Source: Lachnospiraceae bacterium UBA1718
Lineage (GTDB): Bacteria > Bacillota > Clostridia > Lachnospirales > Lachnospiraceae
Direction: 5' to 3'
DNA length: 18,537 nt
NCBI GenBank assembly: GCA_002317245.1
Contig: DCIU01000079.1
Location: 6,965-25,501, forward strand
Part shown: positions 1 to 7,994 of the stretch, piece after piece
Position numbering within the stretch: position 1 is the stretch's first letter
Layout of the letters: every line of letters begins with the position of its first letter
Program-made: the position numbers and the translations under genes
Notes under the pieces: generated by a model
Database searches by the model: none
What the model was told of the DNA's origin: nothing
The model's input: the letters and a program-made list of their open reading frames with translations, nothing else

Positions 1-767
1 AGTATAGCTGTAGCTACAGCCGCGTTGAGACTCTCTAGAGACCCCTGCATAGGAATCTTAATATATGTATCAGCTAATGCAGCAGTCTGGTCCTTAAGAC
101 CGTTGCCTTCATTACCTATTAAGAACGCCGCATCCCTGTATCCTACCTCATCATAGAACTTCTCGCCCTTAAGGTGGGCAGCATATACACTAACTCCAGT
201 TGCCTTAACCATATTAATGGCATCCTCAAGCTCATCCACATATACGAAGGGAACTCTGTATATAGATCCCATGGTAGAGCGAATGGTCTTGGGATTGAAG
301 ATATCCACTGTGCCACGGCTCATAATAATGCCACTTGCCCCAGCACCCTCAGCAGTTCTGAATATTGTGCCCAGATTGCCTGGATCCTGAATATCCTCAA
401 GTATTACGAAGAGCTTGCCAAGGTTCCTGGTTGCTAACATATGCTCCAAGGTATACTCAGGCTGACGCATAATGCATAGAATACCCTGAGGAGTCTGAGT
501 ATCACTTATTTTGCTCATCTGCTCCCTGGTAACAATGGTATGTTCAAGCCATGTAATCATATCGGAGATTCTGTTATCACTGTCAGTCTTAAGTTCTGCG
601 TCTGCATTAGCCAGGAACTCCTCAGTTACAAATACCTCCTGTATCCATTCAAGGGGAGCCTCCACGAACATCTTAGGCCCTTCAATTATAAAGAGGCCCG
701 CCTCACGGCGAGCCTTTGCTTTCTCATTAAGTTTCTTAATCTCTTTTATCTTAGCGTTAGTAAGCAT
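1..767 (-). CDS. TrmH/SpoU family RNA 2'-O-methyltransferase (3' end cut by window edge)
   Basis: Probably methylates a ribose 2'-OH in rRNA or tRNA using SAM. 255 codons are visible and the frame is still open at base 1, so only a short C-terminal tail is missing. The N-terminal third (MLTNAKIKEIKKL..., GLFIIEGPKMFVEA) resembles the SpoU substrate-binding domain. The catalytic SPOUT domain shows all three family motifs: motif 1 around residues 125-140 (DIQDPGNLGTIFRTAEGAG), motif 2 near 220 (FLIGNEGNGL) and motif 3 at the visible end (IPMQGSLESLNAAVATAI). The ATG at 765-767 is preceded by AAGGA at good spacing, and starts 14 bp after the pfkA stop, so the gene is probably the last of the dnaE-pfkA transcript. 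Which nucleotide it modifies cannot be told from the sequence. Confidence 0.93.
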   Translation of the reverse strand, partial: MLTNAKIKEIKKLNEKAKARREAGLFIIEGPKMFVEAPLEWIQEVFVTEEFLANADAELKTDSDNRISDMITWLEHTIVTREQMSKISDTQTPQGILCIMRQPEYTLEHMLATRNLGKLFVILEDIQDPGNLGTIFRTAEGAGASGIIMSRGTVDIFNPKTIRSTMGSIYRVPFVYVDELEDAINMVKATGVSVYAAHLKGEKFYDEVGYRDAAFLIGNEGNGLKDQTAALADTYIKIPMQGSLESLNAAVATAI

Positions 768-781
768 ATATTTCCTTCACA

Positions 782-1774
782 CTATCTTACATCAGTACGT
801 GATCTTGAAAGAAGGCGGCTGACTTCATACTCATATTCTGAGATATGCTTCTCCATTGCAAGTGCCTCATCGATATCGAAATCAACGAACTTACCATCCT
901 TGAACGCAACGACTCTGTTAGTCTTGCCCTCGCAGATAATGTCGGCTGCATAGGCTCCCATGATTGAAGCATAGTATCTGTCTGTACAAGTTGGGTTACC
1001 ACCACGCTGCATATAACCCAAGATAGTAGCACGTGTCTCAATACCTGTAGCAGCTTCAATTCTTCTGGCCATGGATGTTGAGTGTCCAATGCCCTCAGCA
1101 TTAACTATAAGATGATGTGTCTTACCCTTCTTACGGTTAGCAATAATATTATTAATAATCATCTGCTCGTTGAAGTCATACTTCTCTGGAAGAAGAATAT
1201 CTTCTGCGCCGTTGGCAACACCACACCACAGTGCAATGTAACCAGCATTACGTCCCATAACCTCGATAATAGAGCATCTCTCATGAGATGAAGATGTATC
1301 TCTGACCTTATCAATTGCCTCCATAGCAGTATTAACAGCTGTATCGAAACCGATTGTATAGTCTGTACACGAGATATCAAGGTCGATAGTTCCAGGAATA
1401 CCAATTGTATTGATGCCCTGCTTACTAAGTGCCTGCGCTCCACGGTAAGAACCATCACCACCAATGACTACAACGCCATCAATGTTGTGCTTCCTACAGA
1501 TGTCTGCTCCAAGCTTCTGACCTTCCTCAGTTGTGAACTCCTTACATCTTGCTGTACCAAGGATTGTACCGCCACGCTGGATGATGTCCGATACACTGCT
1601 TGGATCCATATCAACAATCTCCTCATTAAGGAGACCCATATATCCCTTCTTGATACCCTTAACGGATACGCCATTATTAATTGCCTTACGAACTACAGCT
1701 CTTATTGCCGCATTCATTCCAGGTGCATCACCACCACTGGTAAGTACACCGATTGTCTTAATCTCTTTTGCCAT
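782..1774 (-). CDS. pfkA: ATP-dependent 6-phosphofructokinase
   Basis: Glycolytic enzyme that phosphorylates fructose 6-phosphate to fructose 1,6-bisphosphate in the cytoplasm. 330 residues, close to the usual 320 of bacterial PfkA. The start carries SGGDAPGMNAAIR. GGDGS near residue 104 has glycine at the position where PPi-dependent enzymes normally have aspartate, so ATP use is likely. The catalytic loop reads PGTIDLDI, then TSSSHERCSIIEVMGRNAGY. One oddity: the residue between the two catalytic-loop aspartates (Asp131 and Asp133) is leucine, where E. coli PfkA has asparagine. RBS GGAGG lies upstream of the ATG. The gene follows dnaE by 63 bp and has its own promoter in that gap. Confidence 0.97.
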   Translation of the reverse strand: MAKEIKTIGVLTSGGDAPGMNAAIRAVVRKAINNGVSVKGIKKGYMGLLNEEIVDMDPSSVSDIIQRGGTILGTARCKEFTTEEGQKLGADICRKHNIDGVVVIGGDGSYRGAQALSKQGINTIGIPGTIDLDISCTDYTIGFDTAVNTAMEAIDKVRDTSSSHERCSIIEVMGRNAGYIALWCGVANGAEDILLPEKYDFNEQMIINNIIANRKKGKTHHLIVNAEGIGHSTSMARRIEAATGIETRATILGYMQRGGNPTCTDRYYASIMGAYAADIICEGKTNRVVAFKDGKFVDFDIDEALAMEKHISEYEYEVSRLLSRSRTDVR

Positions 1775-1804
1775 CTTCGTCCCTCCATTCGTAGAGTCGC
1801 ATTT

Positions 1805-1833
1805 ATTGTAATCCCCTAGGTCACCTATTTCAA
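1805..1833 (-). promoter_or_regulatory. pfkA promoter in the dnaE-pfkA gap
   Basis: On the minus strand, TTGAAA (1833-1828) and TACAAT (1810-1805) are separated by exactly 17 bp, giving a start near 1798 and a leader of about 24 nt before the pfkA ATG. The -35 begins a few bases after the dnaE stop codon. This suggests that pfkA and the methyltransferase gene can be transcribed independently of dnaE. Hexamer match only. Confidence 0.6.
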
Positions 1834-1837
1834 GGCA

Positions 1838-4800
1838 TTATACCAACTTTATGTTCTTATCTCCCAGTTTTTCCTTAAGCTTAGCCTCAAGAGATGCTCC
1901 ATCCACCGTCATATTATTAGGAAGTTCCTTCTTCATCTGCGGATTAGCTATATAGAGCACCACTGTATCCTTACCATCGGATTCCTTAATCATATCCATC
2001 AGTTCAGAAGCGATGGCATCATATTCTTCCCTGCTATCGAATCTGATCCAGAGCTTACGCTTCACTTCTGTGAAAGGAATAACCGTATCAACAATGAGCT
2101 TACCGTTCTCCTCGTCACCAGCATCCACCCGTCCTCTGATGAAGACCTTATTATCTATCTCGAGATACTGACTGCATCTCAAGTATACCTTAGGAAAAAC
2201 GATGCACTCTATGTTGCCTGCCAGATCCTCTAACTGAACGAAGGCCATAGCCTGGTTATTCTTAGTGTACTTAACTGATTTATCTGCAATGATTCCACCA
2301 AGAGTAACTGTTGAGCCATCGTTGACATTCATCCTTCCAAGCTCTTCCTGATAGAAAAGATCCGAAGTCATATTGGTAATATTCTTACGCCACATACCTT
2401 CGACTTCCTCAAGAGGATGTCCGCTTACATATATTCCAAGTACTTCCTTCTCAAAGGCAAGCTTAAGTTCCTTCTGGTATTCTCCAACATCTGGAAGCTT
2501 AATATCAAAGTCTGCCTTCTGTGACTCGTCAACAATATCAAAGAGAGACATCTGTCCCACCATATTGTTCTTCATCTCACCGGCAATCTTGTCCATAAGG
2601 GCATTATATATGCTCATATACTGCTTACGGGTGCCGCCAAAACTGTCGAAGGCACCTGCCTTGATGAAGTTCTCCACTACTCTCTTGTTAATCTCACCAT
2701 TACTATTACGTGAGATAAAATCATCAAGAGTCTTATATGGTCCTCTAATATTCCTCTCGTTTACAATGGATTCAATAATATTACGTCCCACGCCCTTAAT
2801 GGCGGTAAGCGCATATCTGATAGAACCATTAGCAACTGCGAATCCTGCCTCACCTTCATTAACATCCGGTGGCAGAAGATTAATGCCCATACTCTTGCAG
2901 GACATAATATATTCAGATACCTTCCCAGTATTATCAATAACCGAAGTCATAAGGGCAGCCATGAATTCCACCGGATAGTAGTGCTTTAGGAAAGCTGTCT
3001 GATAAGCAACCACTGCGTAACATGCAGCATGTGACTTATTAAAGGCATACTTGGCGAAGTCCGTCATGGAATCATATATTCCATTAGCCACTTCAGCGCT
3101 GATACCGTTGTCCACACATCCAATAATATTCTTATCCGAATTACCTTCTACGAAGTACTTACGGCCCTCATCAATGACGTACTGCTTCTTCTTACTCATG
3201 GCACGTCTGATATTGTCAGCCTCTCCCATTGAGTAACCAGCCAGATCTCTAACTATCTGCATTACCTGTTCCTGATATACTATACAGCCATATGTAGGGG
3301 CTAATATATGCTCAAGTTCGGGACATGCGTAGGTGACATCATTTTTGTTATTCTTACCCTTAAGGTACTTAGGGATGAAGTCCATTGGTCCTGGTCTGTA
3401 CAGAGAAATACCCGCTATAACGTCCTCAAGGGTCTGGGGCTTAAGGTCCTTCATGAAGCTCTTCATTCCGCTGCTCTCAAGCTGGAATATACCCTCTGTA
3501 TGTCCTGTACCAATAGATGCAAGGACTGCCTTGTCATCATAGTCTATATGGTCAACATCAATCTTAATTCCGTGGGACTTATATACATTATCAACTGCAT
3601 TCTTAATAACTGTAAGAGTACGAAGTCCTAAGAAGTCCATCTTAAGCAGGCCAAGTTCTTCAAGAGTAGTCATTGTGAACTGAGTCGTAATGGAACCGTC
3701 CGAGCCTCTCGATAATGGAACGAACTCATCTGCAGACTTAGGACAGATAACAACTCCTGCCGCATGCATAGAGGTATGTCTTGGAAGTCCTTCCAGCTTC
3801 TTACATATATCTATAAGATAATGAAGATCTTCCTCATTCTCATACTTGGCCCTAAGTTCTGCATTCATCTCAAGAGCTCTGTCTATGGTCATATTAAGTT
3901 CGTTAGGTATCATCTTGGATATAGAATCCGTGAATGTATATGGAAGGTCCAGGGCTCTTCCTACATCTTTGATTACGCCCTTGGCTGCAAGGGTTCCGAA
4001 GGTAACAATCTGCACTACCTTCTCGTGACCATACTTGCGTGATACATAATCAATGACCTCCTGTCTTCTCTCATAGCAGAAGTCAATATCAATATCAGGC
4101 ATCGATACTCTCTCCGGATTAAGGAATCTCTCGAAGAGCAGCTGATACTTAACCGGATCAATATTAGTAATATGAAGAGTATAAGATACAATACTGCCCG
4201 CAGCCGATCCTCTTCCCGGTCCTACAGGTATTCCATTCTCTCTCGAGTAGTTGATGAAATCCCATACAATAAGGAAGTAGTCAACATATCCCATCCTCTT
4301 AATAACCGAGAGCTCGTAGTCCAGTCTCTGGGCCAGAGTTCCATCATCATCAGGATATCTCTCCTCAAGTCCCTTCTTACAGAGCATGTTAAGATATGTC
4401 CATGAATCGTATCCTTCAGGAACCTCGAAGTGTGGCAGCTTGGTATTGCCGAACTCTATCTCTACATTACATCTCTCAGCAATCTTGTGAGTATTATCAA
4501 GAGCCTGTGGTGCGTACTTGAAGAGATTACGCATCTCCTCTTCGCTCTTCACATAGTACTGGCCACCCTCATAGCGCATTCTGTCCTCATCAGAGACCTT
4601 CTTACCAGTCTGGATACACAGAAGCACATCATGGGATTCCACATCACTCTCATATGTATAGTGAATATCATTAGTAGCTACAAGAGGAATATTATATTCT
4701 TCAGCCATCTTAAGCAGTACTGCATTAACAGTCTTCTGTTCTGCAATGCCATGGTCCTGAAGCTCCAGGAAGTAGTTGTTCTCACCGAATATATCCTTAT

Positions 4801-5284
4801 ATTCAAGAACAGCCTTCCTTGCCTCCTCCATCTGTCCCTTCATAATAAATCTCGGAACCTCGCCAGCCAGGCAGGCAGAGAGTGCAATAATGCCCTCATG
4901 ATACTTACGTAATACTTCCTTATCTACTCTTGGCCTGTAGTAGTAGCCTTCTGTAAATCCCTTGCTGACAATCTTACAGAGATTGGCGTAACCTGTGTCA
5001 TTCTCAGCAAGCAGGACAAGATGATGATATCTGTCGTCACCAATACCAGGCTCCTTATCGAATCTGGAATTAGGCGCAACATATACCTCGCATCCAAGAA
5101 CAGGCTTAATGCCCTCATTCCTGCAGGCTCTATAGAAGTCAATGACACCATACATTACACCATGGTCAGTAATAGCCGCACTATCCATGCCCAGCTCCTT
5201 AACCCTCTTCACATATTCTTTTATCTTGTTAGACCCATCAAGCAGACTGTATTCTGTATGGGTATGTAAATGTGTAAATGCCAT
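1838..5284 (-). CDS. dnaE: DNA polymerase III alpha subunit (DnaE type)
   Basis: Replicative DNA polymerase of the C family; in Firmicutes DnaE works beside PolC and extends primers at the fork. 1148 residues, normal for the family. Order: PHP domain at the N terminus (HLHTHTEYSLLDG, AAITDHGVMYG, LGCEVYV, VATNDIHY, with the metal-binding His/Asp/Glu pattern apparently intact), GPGRGSAAGS, catalytic aspartates in PDIDIDF (near residue 400) and KMDFLGLRTL (near 550), a helix-hairpin-helix region, a clamp-binding motif GQMSLF near residue 911 (about where E. coli DnaE has its internal clamp motif), and an OB fold (VTLGGIIADKSVKY) near 980-1060. No PolC-type exonuclease insertion is present. GAGGG precedes the ATG. 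It is divergent from metK and first gene of the dnaE-pfkA-methyltransferase group. Confidence 0.98.
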   Translation of the reverse strand: MAFTHLHTHTEYSLLDGSNKIKEYVKRVKELGMDSAAITDHGVMYGVIDFYRACRNEGIKPVLGCEVYVAPNSRFDKEPGIGDDRYHHLVLLAENDTGYANLCKIVSKGFTEGYYYRPRVDKEVLRKYHEGIIALSACLAGEVPRFIMKGQMEEARKAVLEYKDIFGENNYFLELQDHGIAEQKTVNAVLLKMAEEYNIPLVATNDIHYTYESDVESHDVLLCIQTGKKVSDEDRMRYEGGQYYVKSEEEMRNLFKYAPQALDNTHKIAERCNVEIEFGNTKLPHFEVPEGYDSWTYLNMLCKKGLEERYPDDDGTLAQRLDYELSVIKRMGYVDYFLIVWDFINYSRENGIPVGPGRGSAAGSIVSYTLHITNIDPVKYQLLFERFLNPERVSMPDIDIDFCYERRQEVIDYVSRKYGHEKVVQIVTFGTLAAKGVIKDVGRALDLPYTFTDSISKMIPNELNMTIDRALEMNAELRAKYENEEDLHYLIDICKKLEGLPRHTSMHAAGVVICPKSADEFVPLSRGSDGSITTQFTMTTLEELGLLKMDFLGLRTLTVIKNAVDNVYKSHGIKIDVDHIDYDDKAVLASIGTGHTEGIFQLESSGMKSFMKDLKPQTLEDVIAGISLYRPGPMDFIPKYLKGKNNKNDVTYACPELEHILAPTYGCIVYQEQVMQIVRDLAGYSMGEADNIRRAMSKKKQYVIDEGRKYFVEGNSDKNIIGCVDNGISAEVANGIYDSMTDFAKYAFNKSHAACYAVVAYQTAFLKHYYPVEFMAALMTSVIDNTGKVSEYIMSCKSMGINLLPPDVNEGEAGFAVANGSIRYALTAIKGVGRNIIESIVNERNIRGPYKTLDDFISRNSNGEINKRVVENFIKAGAFDSFGGTRKQYMSIYNALMDKIAGEMKNNMVGQMSLFDIVDESQKADFDIKLPDVGEYQKELKLAFEKEVLGIYVSGHPLEEVEGMWRKNITNMTSDLFYQEELGRMNVNDGSTVTLGGIIADKSVKYTKNNQAMAFVQLEDLAGNIECIVFPKVYLRCSQYLEIDNKVFIRGRVDAGDEENGKLIVDTVIPFTEVKRKLWIRFDSREEYDAIASELMDMIKESDGKDTVVLYIANPQMKKELPNNMTVDGASLEAKLKEKLGDKNIKLV

Positions 5285-5317
5285 AGTGCCCTCATTATTG
5301 CATAAAATTACAGATAG

Positions 5318-5326
5318 ATTATACCA
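5318..5326 (-). promoter_or_regulatory. dnaE promoter, extended -10
   Basis: Read on the minus strand this is TGGTATAAT, a perfect -10 hexamer with the extended TGn element; no good -35 is visible, as often with extended -10 promoters. Transcription would start near 5311, about 27 nt before the dnaE start codon. Confidence 0.6.
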
Positions 5327-5347
5327 TATCTTCTATATAAATAATTC

Positions 5348-5361
5348 TATCGCCCGCGATA
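5348..5361. promoter_or_regulatory. Palindrome between the dnaE and metK promoters (possible operator)
   Basis: TATCGC-CC-GCGATA forms a 6-bp inverted repeat with a 2-bp spacer. It is a GC-rich island in an otherwise very AT-rich divergent promoter region, next to the expected -35 position of dnaE and about 13 bp upstream of the metK -35. It matches no operator that I recognise. A protein-binding role is an inference from position and symmetry. Confidence 0.3.
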
Positions 5362-5373
5362 AATAAAAATTAG

Positions 5374-5402
5374 TTGACATTAAATGTAGTATATTGTAAA
5401 GT
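5374..5402 (+). promoter_or_regulatory. metK promoter
   Basis: A consensus -35 TTGACA (5374-5379), a 17-bp spacer and a 4/6 -10 TAAAGT (5397-5402) predict a start near 5409, about 28 nt upstream of the SAM-I aptamer. The resulting leader is about 250 nt long. Confidence 0.7.
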
Positions 5403-5436
5403 CTTTCTGTGATAACAATTCCATATTGTGTAGATA

Positions 5437-5569
5437 CTCTTATTCAGAGTGGTGGAGGTACATAGGACCTGCGAAGCCACGGCAACCCCAGACCGTAAGG
5501 TAGGAAGGTGCCAACCTGAGCAAATGCGTCATCTTAGTTCATCTAGATGAGATTATTGAACAATAAGAG
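5437..5569 (+). ncRNA. SAM-I (S-box) riboswitch aptamer
   Basis: The conserved S-box core is visible in order: CAGAGTGGTGGAGG, GCGAAGCCACGGCAACC, AAGGTGCCAACCTGAGCAAA. Helix P1 is closed by CTCTTATT (5437-5444) pairing with AATAAGAG (5562-5569). A P4-like hairpin pairs TCATCT (5529-5534) with AGATGA (5545-5550). S-box RNAs bind S-adenosylmethionine and switch the downstream gene off. Here the gene is SAM synthetase, so this is product feedback. The 3' strand of P1 continues into AGAGGA (5566-5571), which can pair at five of six positions with the 5' arm of the terminator (TCCGCT, 5592-5597), so it can act as an antiterminator when SAM is low. Confidence 0.95.
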
Positions 5570-5591
5570 GATTTGATTATCGTAATTCGAG

Positions 5592-5617
5592 TCCGCTGTT
5601 GTTTAGCGGATTTTTTT
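5592..5617 (+). terminator. Riboswitch-controlled intrinsic terminator before metK
   Basis: TCCGCT (5592-5597) and AGCGGA (5605-5610) form a stem with a 7-nt loop, followed by seven T residues (5611-5617). It lies 23 bp downstream of the SAM-I aptamer and 41 bp before the metK start codon, as expected for the OFF-state expression platform of an S-box leader. Confidence 0.88.
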
Positions 5618-5658
5618 ATTGTCCGGAACTACGGTTCCATTTTAGAAAGGAGCTTATA

Positions 5659-6843
5659 ATGAGCGAAAAGAAATTATTCACTTCAGAGTCAGTTACTGAA
5701 GGCCATCCAGACAAAGTCTGTGATATGGTATCAGATGCAATTCTCGATGCCTGCTTCGAGCAGGATCCAATGAGCCGTGTTGCCTGTGAGACAGCCAGCT
5801 GTACAGGTTTCGTACTTGTAACAGGCGAGATCACAACTAAGGCTCAGCTTGATATTCCAGCTATCGTACGTAAGACTGTTACTGAGATCGGTTATGACGA
5901 TGGTAAGAAGGGTCTTGATGGCAATTCATGTGCAGTATTCGTAGCACTTGATCAGCAGTCTGCTGATATCGCTATGGGTGTTGATAAGGCACTTGAGGCT
6001 AAGGCTGGTGATCTTACAGATGACCTTGATACAGGTGCTGGTGACCAGGGTATGATGTTCGGTTATGCTACTAACGAGACAGACTCTTATATGCCATACT
6101 CTATCGACCTTGCGCACAAGCTTGCACTCAAGCTTACAGAGGTTAGAAAGAACGGCACACTTACATACCTTCGTCCAGATGGAAAGACTCAGGTATCTGT
6201 AGAATATGATGAGAATGACAAGCCAGTAAGACTTGAGGCAGTTGTTCTTTCAACACAGCATGATGAGGATGTTACTCAGGAGCAGATCCATGCTGATATT
6301 AAGAAGTATGTATTCGATCCAGTTCTTCCTGCAGAGCTTGTTGATGCTGATACAAAGTTCTTCATCAACCCAACAGGACGTTTCGTAATCGGTGGTCCTC
6401 ATGGTGATGCTGGTCTTACAGGTCGTAAGATTATCGTTGATACTTATGGTGGAATGGCTCGTCACGGTGGTGGAGCTTTCTCTGGTAAGGATTGTACAAA
6501 GGTTGACCGTTCAGCTGCTTATGCTGCAAGATATGTTGCTAAGAACGTTGTAGCTGCAGGCCTTGCTGACAAGTGTGAGATTCAGTTATCATATGCTATC
6601 GGTGTTGCAGTACCAACTTCAGTAAGAGTTGATACATTTGGAACTGGTAAGATCTCTGATGATAAGATTCTTACAGCAGTACGTGAGAACTTTGATCTTC
6701 GTCCAGCTGGAATCATTAAGATGTTAGACCTTCGTCGTCCAATCTACAAGCAGACAGCTGCTTATGGTCACTTCGGTCGTAACGATCTTAACCTTCCATG
6801 GGAGCAGACCAATAAGGCTGATGCACTTAAGAAGTACTTATAA
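5659..6843 (+). CDS. metK: S-adenosylmethionine synthetase
   Basis: Makes SAM from methionine and ATP in the cytoplasm. 394 residues from the chosen start. Family motifs are all present: TEGHPDKVCD near the N terminus, GAGDQGMMFGYA, GGPHGDAGLTGRKIIVDTYGG in pieces near residues 235-255, and GGGAFSGKDCTKVDRSAAY. The open frame continues upstream to 5599, but that extension would be encoded by the terminator hairpin and T-run of the riboswitch. The ATG at 5659 has AAAGGAG (5646-5652) in front and gives the family N terminus MSEKKLFTSESVTEGHPDK. Codons are biased to CTT, GGT and CGT more than in the neighbours, fitting high expression. Controlled by the SAM-I riboswitch upstream. Confidence 0.98.
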   Translation: MSEKKLFTSESVTEGHPDKVCDMVSDAILDACFEQDPMSRVACETASCTGFVLVTGEITTKAQLDIPAIVRKTVTEIGYDDGKKGLDGNSCAVFVALDQQSADIAMGVDKALEAKAGDLTDDLDTGAGDQGMMFGYATNETDSYMPYSIDLAHKLALKLTEVRKNGTLTYLRPDGKTQVSVEYDENDKPVRLEAVVLSTQHDEDVTQEQIHADIKKYVFDPVLPAELVDADTKFFINPTGRFVIGGPHGDAGLTGRKIIVDTYGGMARHGGGAFSGKDCTKVDRSAAYAARYVAKNVVAAGLADKCEIQLSYAIGVAVPTSVRVDTFGTGKISDDKILTAVRENFDLRPAGIIKMLDLRRPIYKQTAAYGHFGRNDLNLPWEQTNKADALKKYL

Positions 6844-6854
6844 GATAGAAGTAC

Positions 6855-6886
6855 AAATGGGAGAGCCTAGGCTCTCCCATTTTTTG
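6855..6886. terminator. metK terminator, possibly serving both strands
   Basis: GGGAGAGCC (6859-6867) and GGCTCTCCC (6870-6878) form a perfect inverted repeat, extended by flanking A/T pairs and followed on the plus strand by TTTTTT up to 6885. It ends metK 15 bp after its stop codon. The convergent HD-GYP gene stops at 6893, so its transcript also runs into this hairpin, but the minus-strand tail after the stem (ATTTGTACTT) is poor in U. Termination is therefore stronger for metK. Confidence 0.9.
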
Positions 6887-6892
6887 TTTATT

Positions 6893-7975
6893 TTATAATA
6901 ACTTATCAATCTTAATACTTGGTGTCTTAGTAAGATCAATGTATTCATTGCCACACTTAACCATTGGCTTAGAGTACCTTGTCTTATTAATATAGATGAT
7001 ATCGCCTTCCTTACCATTGTTAAGGCCTACACGATTAAGCATGTAAGTATTAACTATGTTCTCAAGGAAAGTCATAATCATTCTTGTATCGTACTTCTGT
7101 AATCCTTCCTCTTCAAAGGCTTCGATTACAACGAACGGACACAGACTTCCACGATAATGTCTTGTAGCTGTCATTGCCTCATACACATCAGCGATAGCTA
7201 CTATCTTGGCATATGGATCAATCTGTTCTGCTGACAGTCCCAGCGGATAACCACTTCCATCATATCTCTCATGATGCATGAGAGCTGCGCTCTTAACATG
7301 CTCATCAAGATCATATCTCTGAAGAATCTTATATCCCTCAATTGGATGTGTCTTAACTATATCGAACTCTGAATCAGTAAGTTTCTTAGGCTTCTTAATA
7401 ATAGCCTCTGGAATCTTAAGCTTACCAATATCATGGAGAATACCGCATACGGTAGCAAGCTTCTGCTCTTCTTCACTCATTCCAAGCCATCCCGCAAATA
7501 CATTACAGATAAGGCCTACATTAAGACAATGAGCAAATGTTATATCATCGTAATAGCGCATATTATGCACCATATCGAATACGTTGATATCTCCTCCTGG
7601 AGGATGAAGCAGTGCAAAGGCATCACCAACCAGCTTATCAGTATCAAGAGGAGTATTCTTGGCAACTACGTCAGAGAGCATTCTGCTCATCTCAACTACA
7701 GTCCTGTCAAAGTCCTCCTTGAACTTCTTGAACTCTGGGGACTTACGAAGTCTCTCAGAATATGAAAGGTTCTTATCTTCCTCAGGAATCTCCTGAGCTT
7801 TTGAAGCATCGTCTTCTTTTATGCGCACTGACACAACAGAATAATACTTCAGCTTCTCAATAGCCTTGTCATTAAGCACAAGACCCTCTGGAAGTATCAA
7901 CTGATCATTATAATTATATACATCTGCCTCTAGTACCATTCCAGGTACTAATAATCCAGTGCTAACCCTGCTCAT
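6893..7975 (-). CDS. HD-GYP domain protein, probable cyclic-di-GMP phosphodiesterase
   Basis: Probably hydrolyses the second messenger cyclic di-GMP in the cytoplasm. 360 residues with no transmembrane segment. The N-terminal 60 residues (GLLVPGMVLEADVYNYNDQ, LILPEGLVLNDKAIEKL) form the small domain that often precedes HD-GYP in Clostridia. The catalytic domain covers about residues 125-310: AHCLNVGLI, the HD pair in GILHDIGKLKIPEAII (near 180), KTHPIEGY, and the signature HHERYDGSGYP (near 235), then VAIADVYEAMTA. Metal ligands and the GYP motif look intact, so the enzyme is likely active. No receiver or sensor domain is attached. It starts 19 bp after murA with AGGGGG upstream, so it is probably co-transcribed with murA. 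Confidence 0.9.
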   Translation of the reverse strand: MSRVSTGLLVPGMVLEADVYNYNDQLILPEGLVLNDKAIEKLKYYSVVSVRIKEDDASKAQEIPEEDKNLSYSERLRKSPEFKKFKEDFDRTVVEMSRMLSDVVAKNTPLDTDKLVGDAFALLHPPGGDINVFDMVHNMRYYDDITFAHCLNVGLICNVFAGWLGMSEEEQKLATVCGILHDIGKLKIPEAIIKKPKKLTDSEFDIVKTHPIEGYKILQRYDLDEHVKSAALMHHERYDGSGYPLGLSAEQIDPYAKIVAIADVYEAMTATRHYRGSLCPFVVIEAFEEEGLQKYDTRMIMTFLENIVNTYMLNRVGLNNGKEGDIIYINKTRYSKPMVKCGNEYIDLTKTPSIKIDKLL

Positions 7976-7994
7976 GTTGTGCGTTCCCCCTACA

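Noticed and set aside
2373..2978. 201-codon plus-strand frame opposite dnaE
   Set aside because: It lies fully antisense to well-conserved dnaE, with no ribosome binding site or recognisable domain; a shadow frame.
4430..4912. 160-codon plus-strand frame opposite dnaE
   Set aside because: Antisense to the dnaE PHP region, with no domain or start signal; a shadow frame.
5599..5658. 20-codon N-terminal extension of metK
   Set aside because: It would be encoded within the riboswitch terminator hairpin and T-run. The ATG at 5659 has a strong ribosome binding site and gives the family N terminus.
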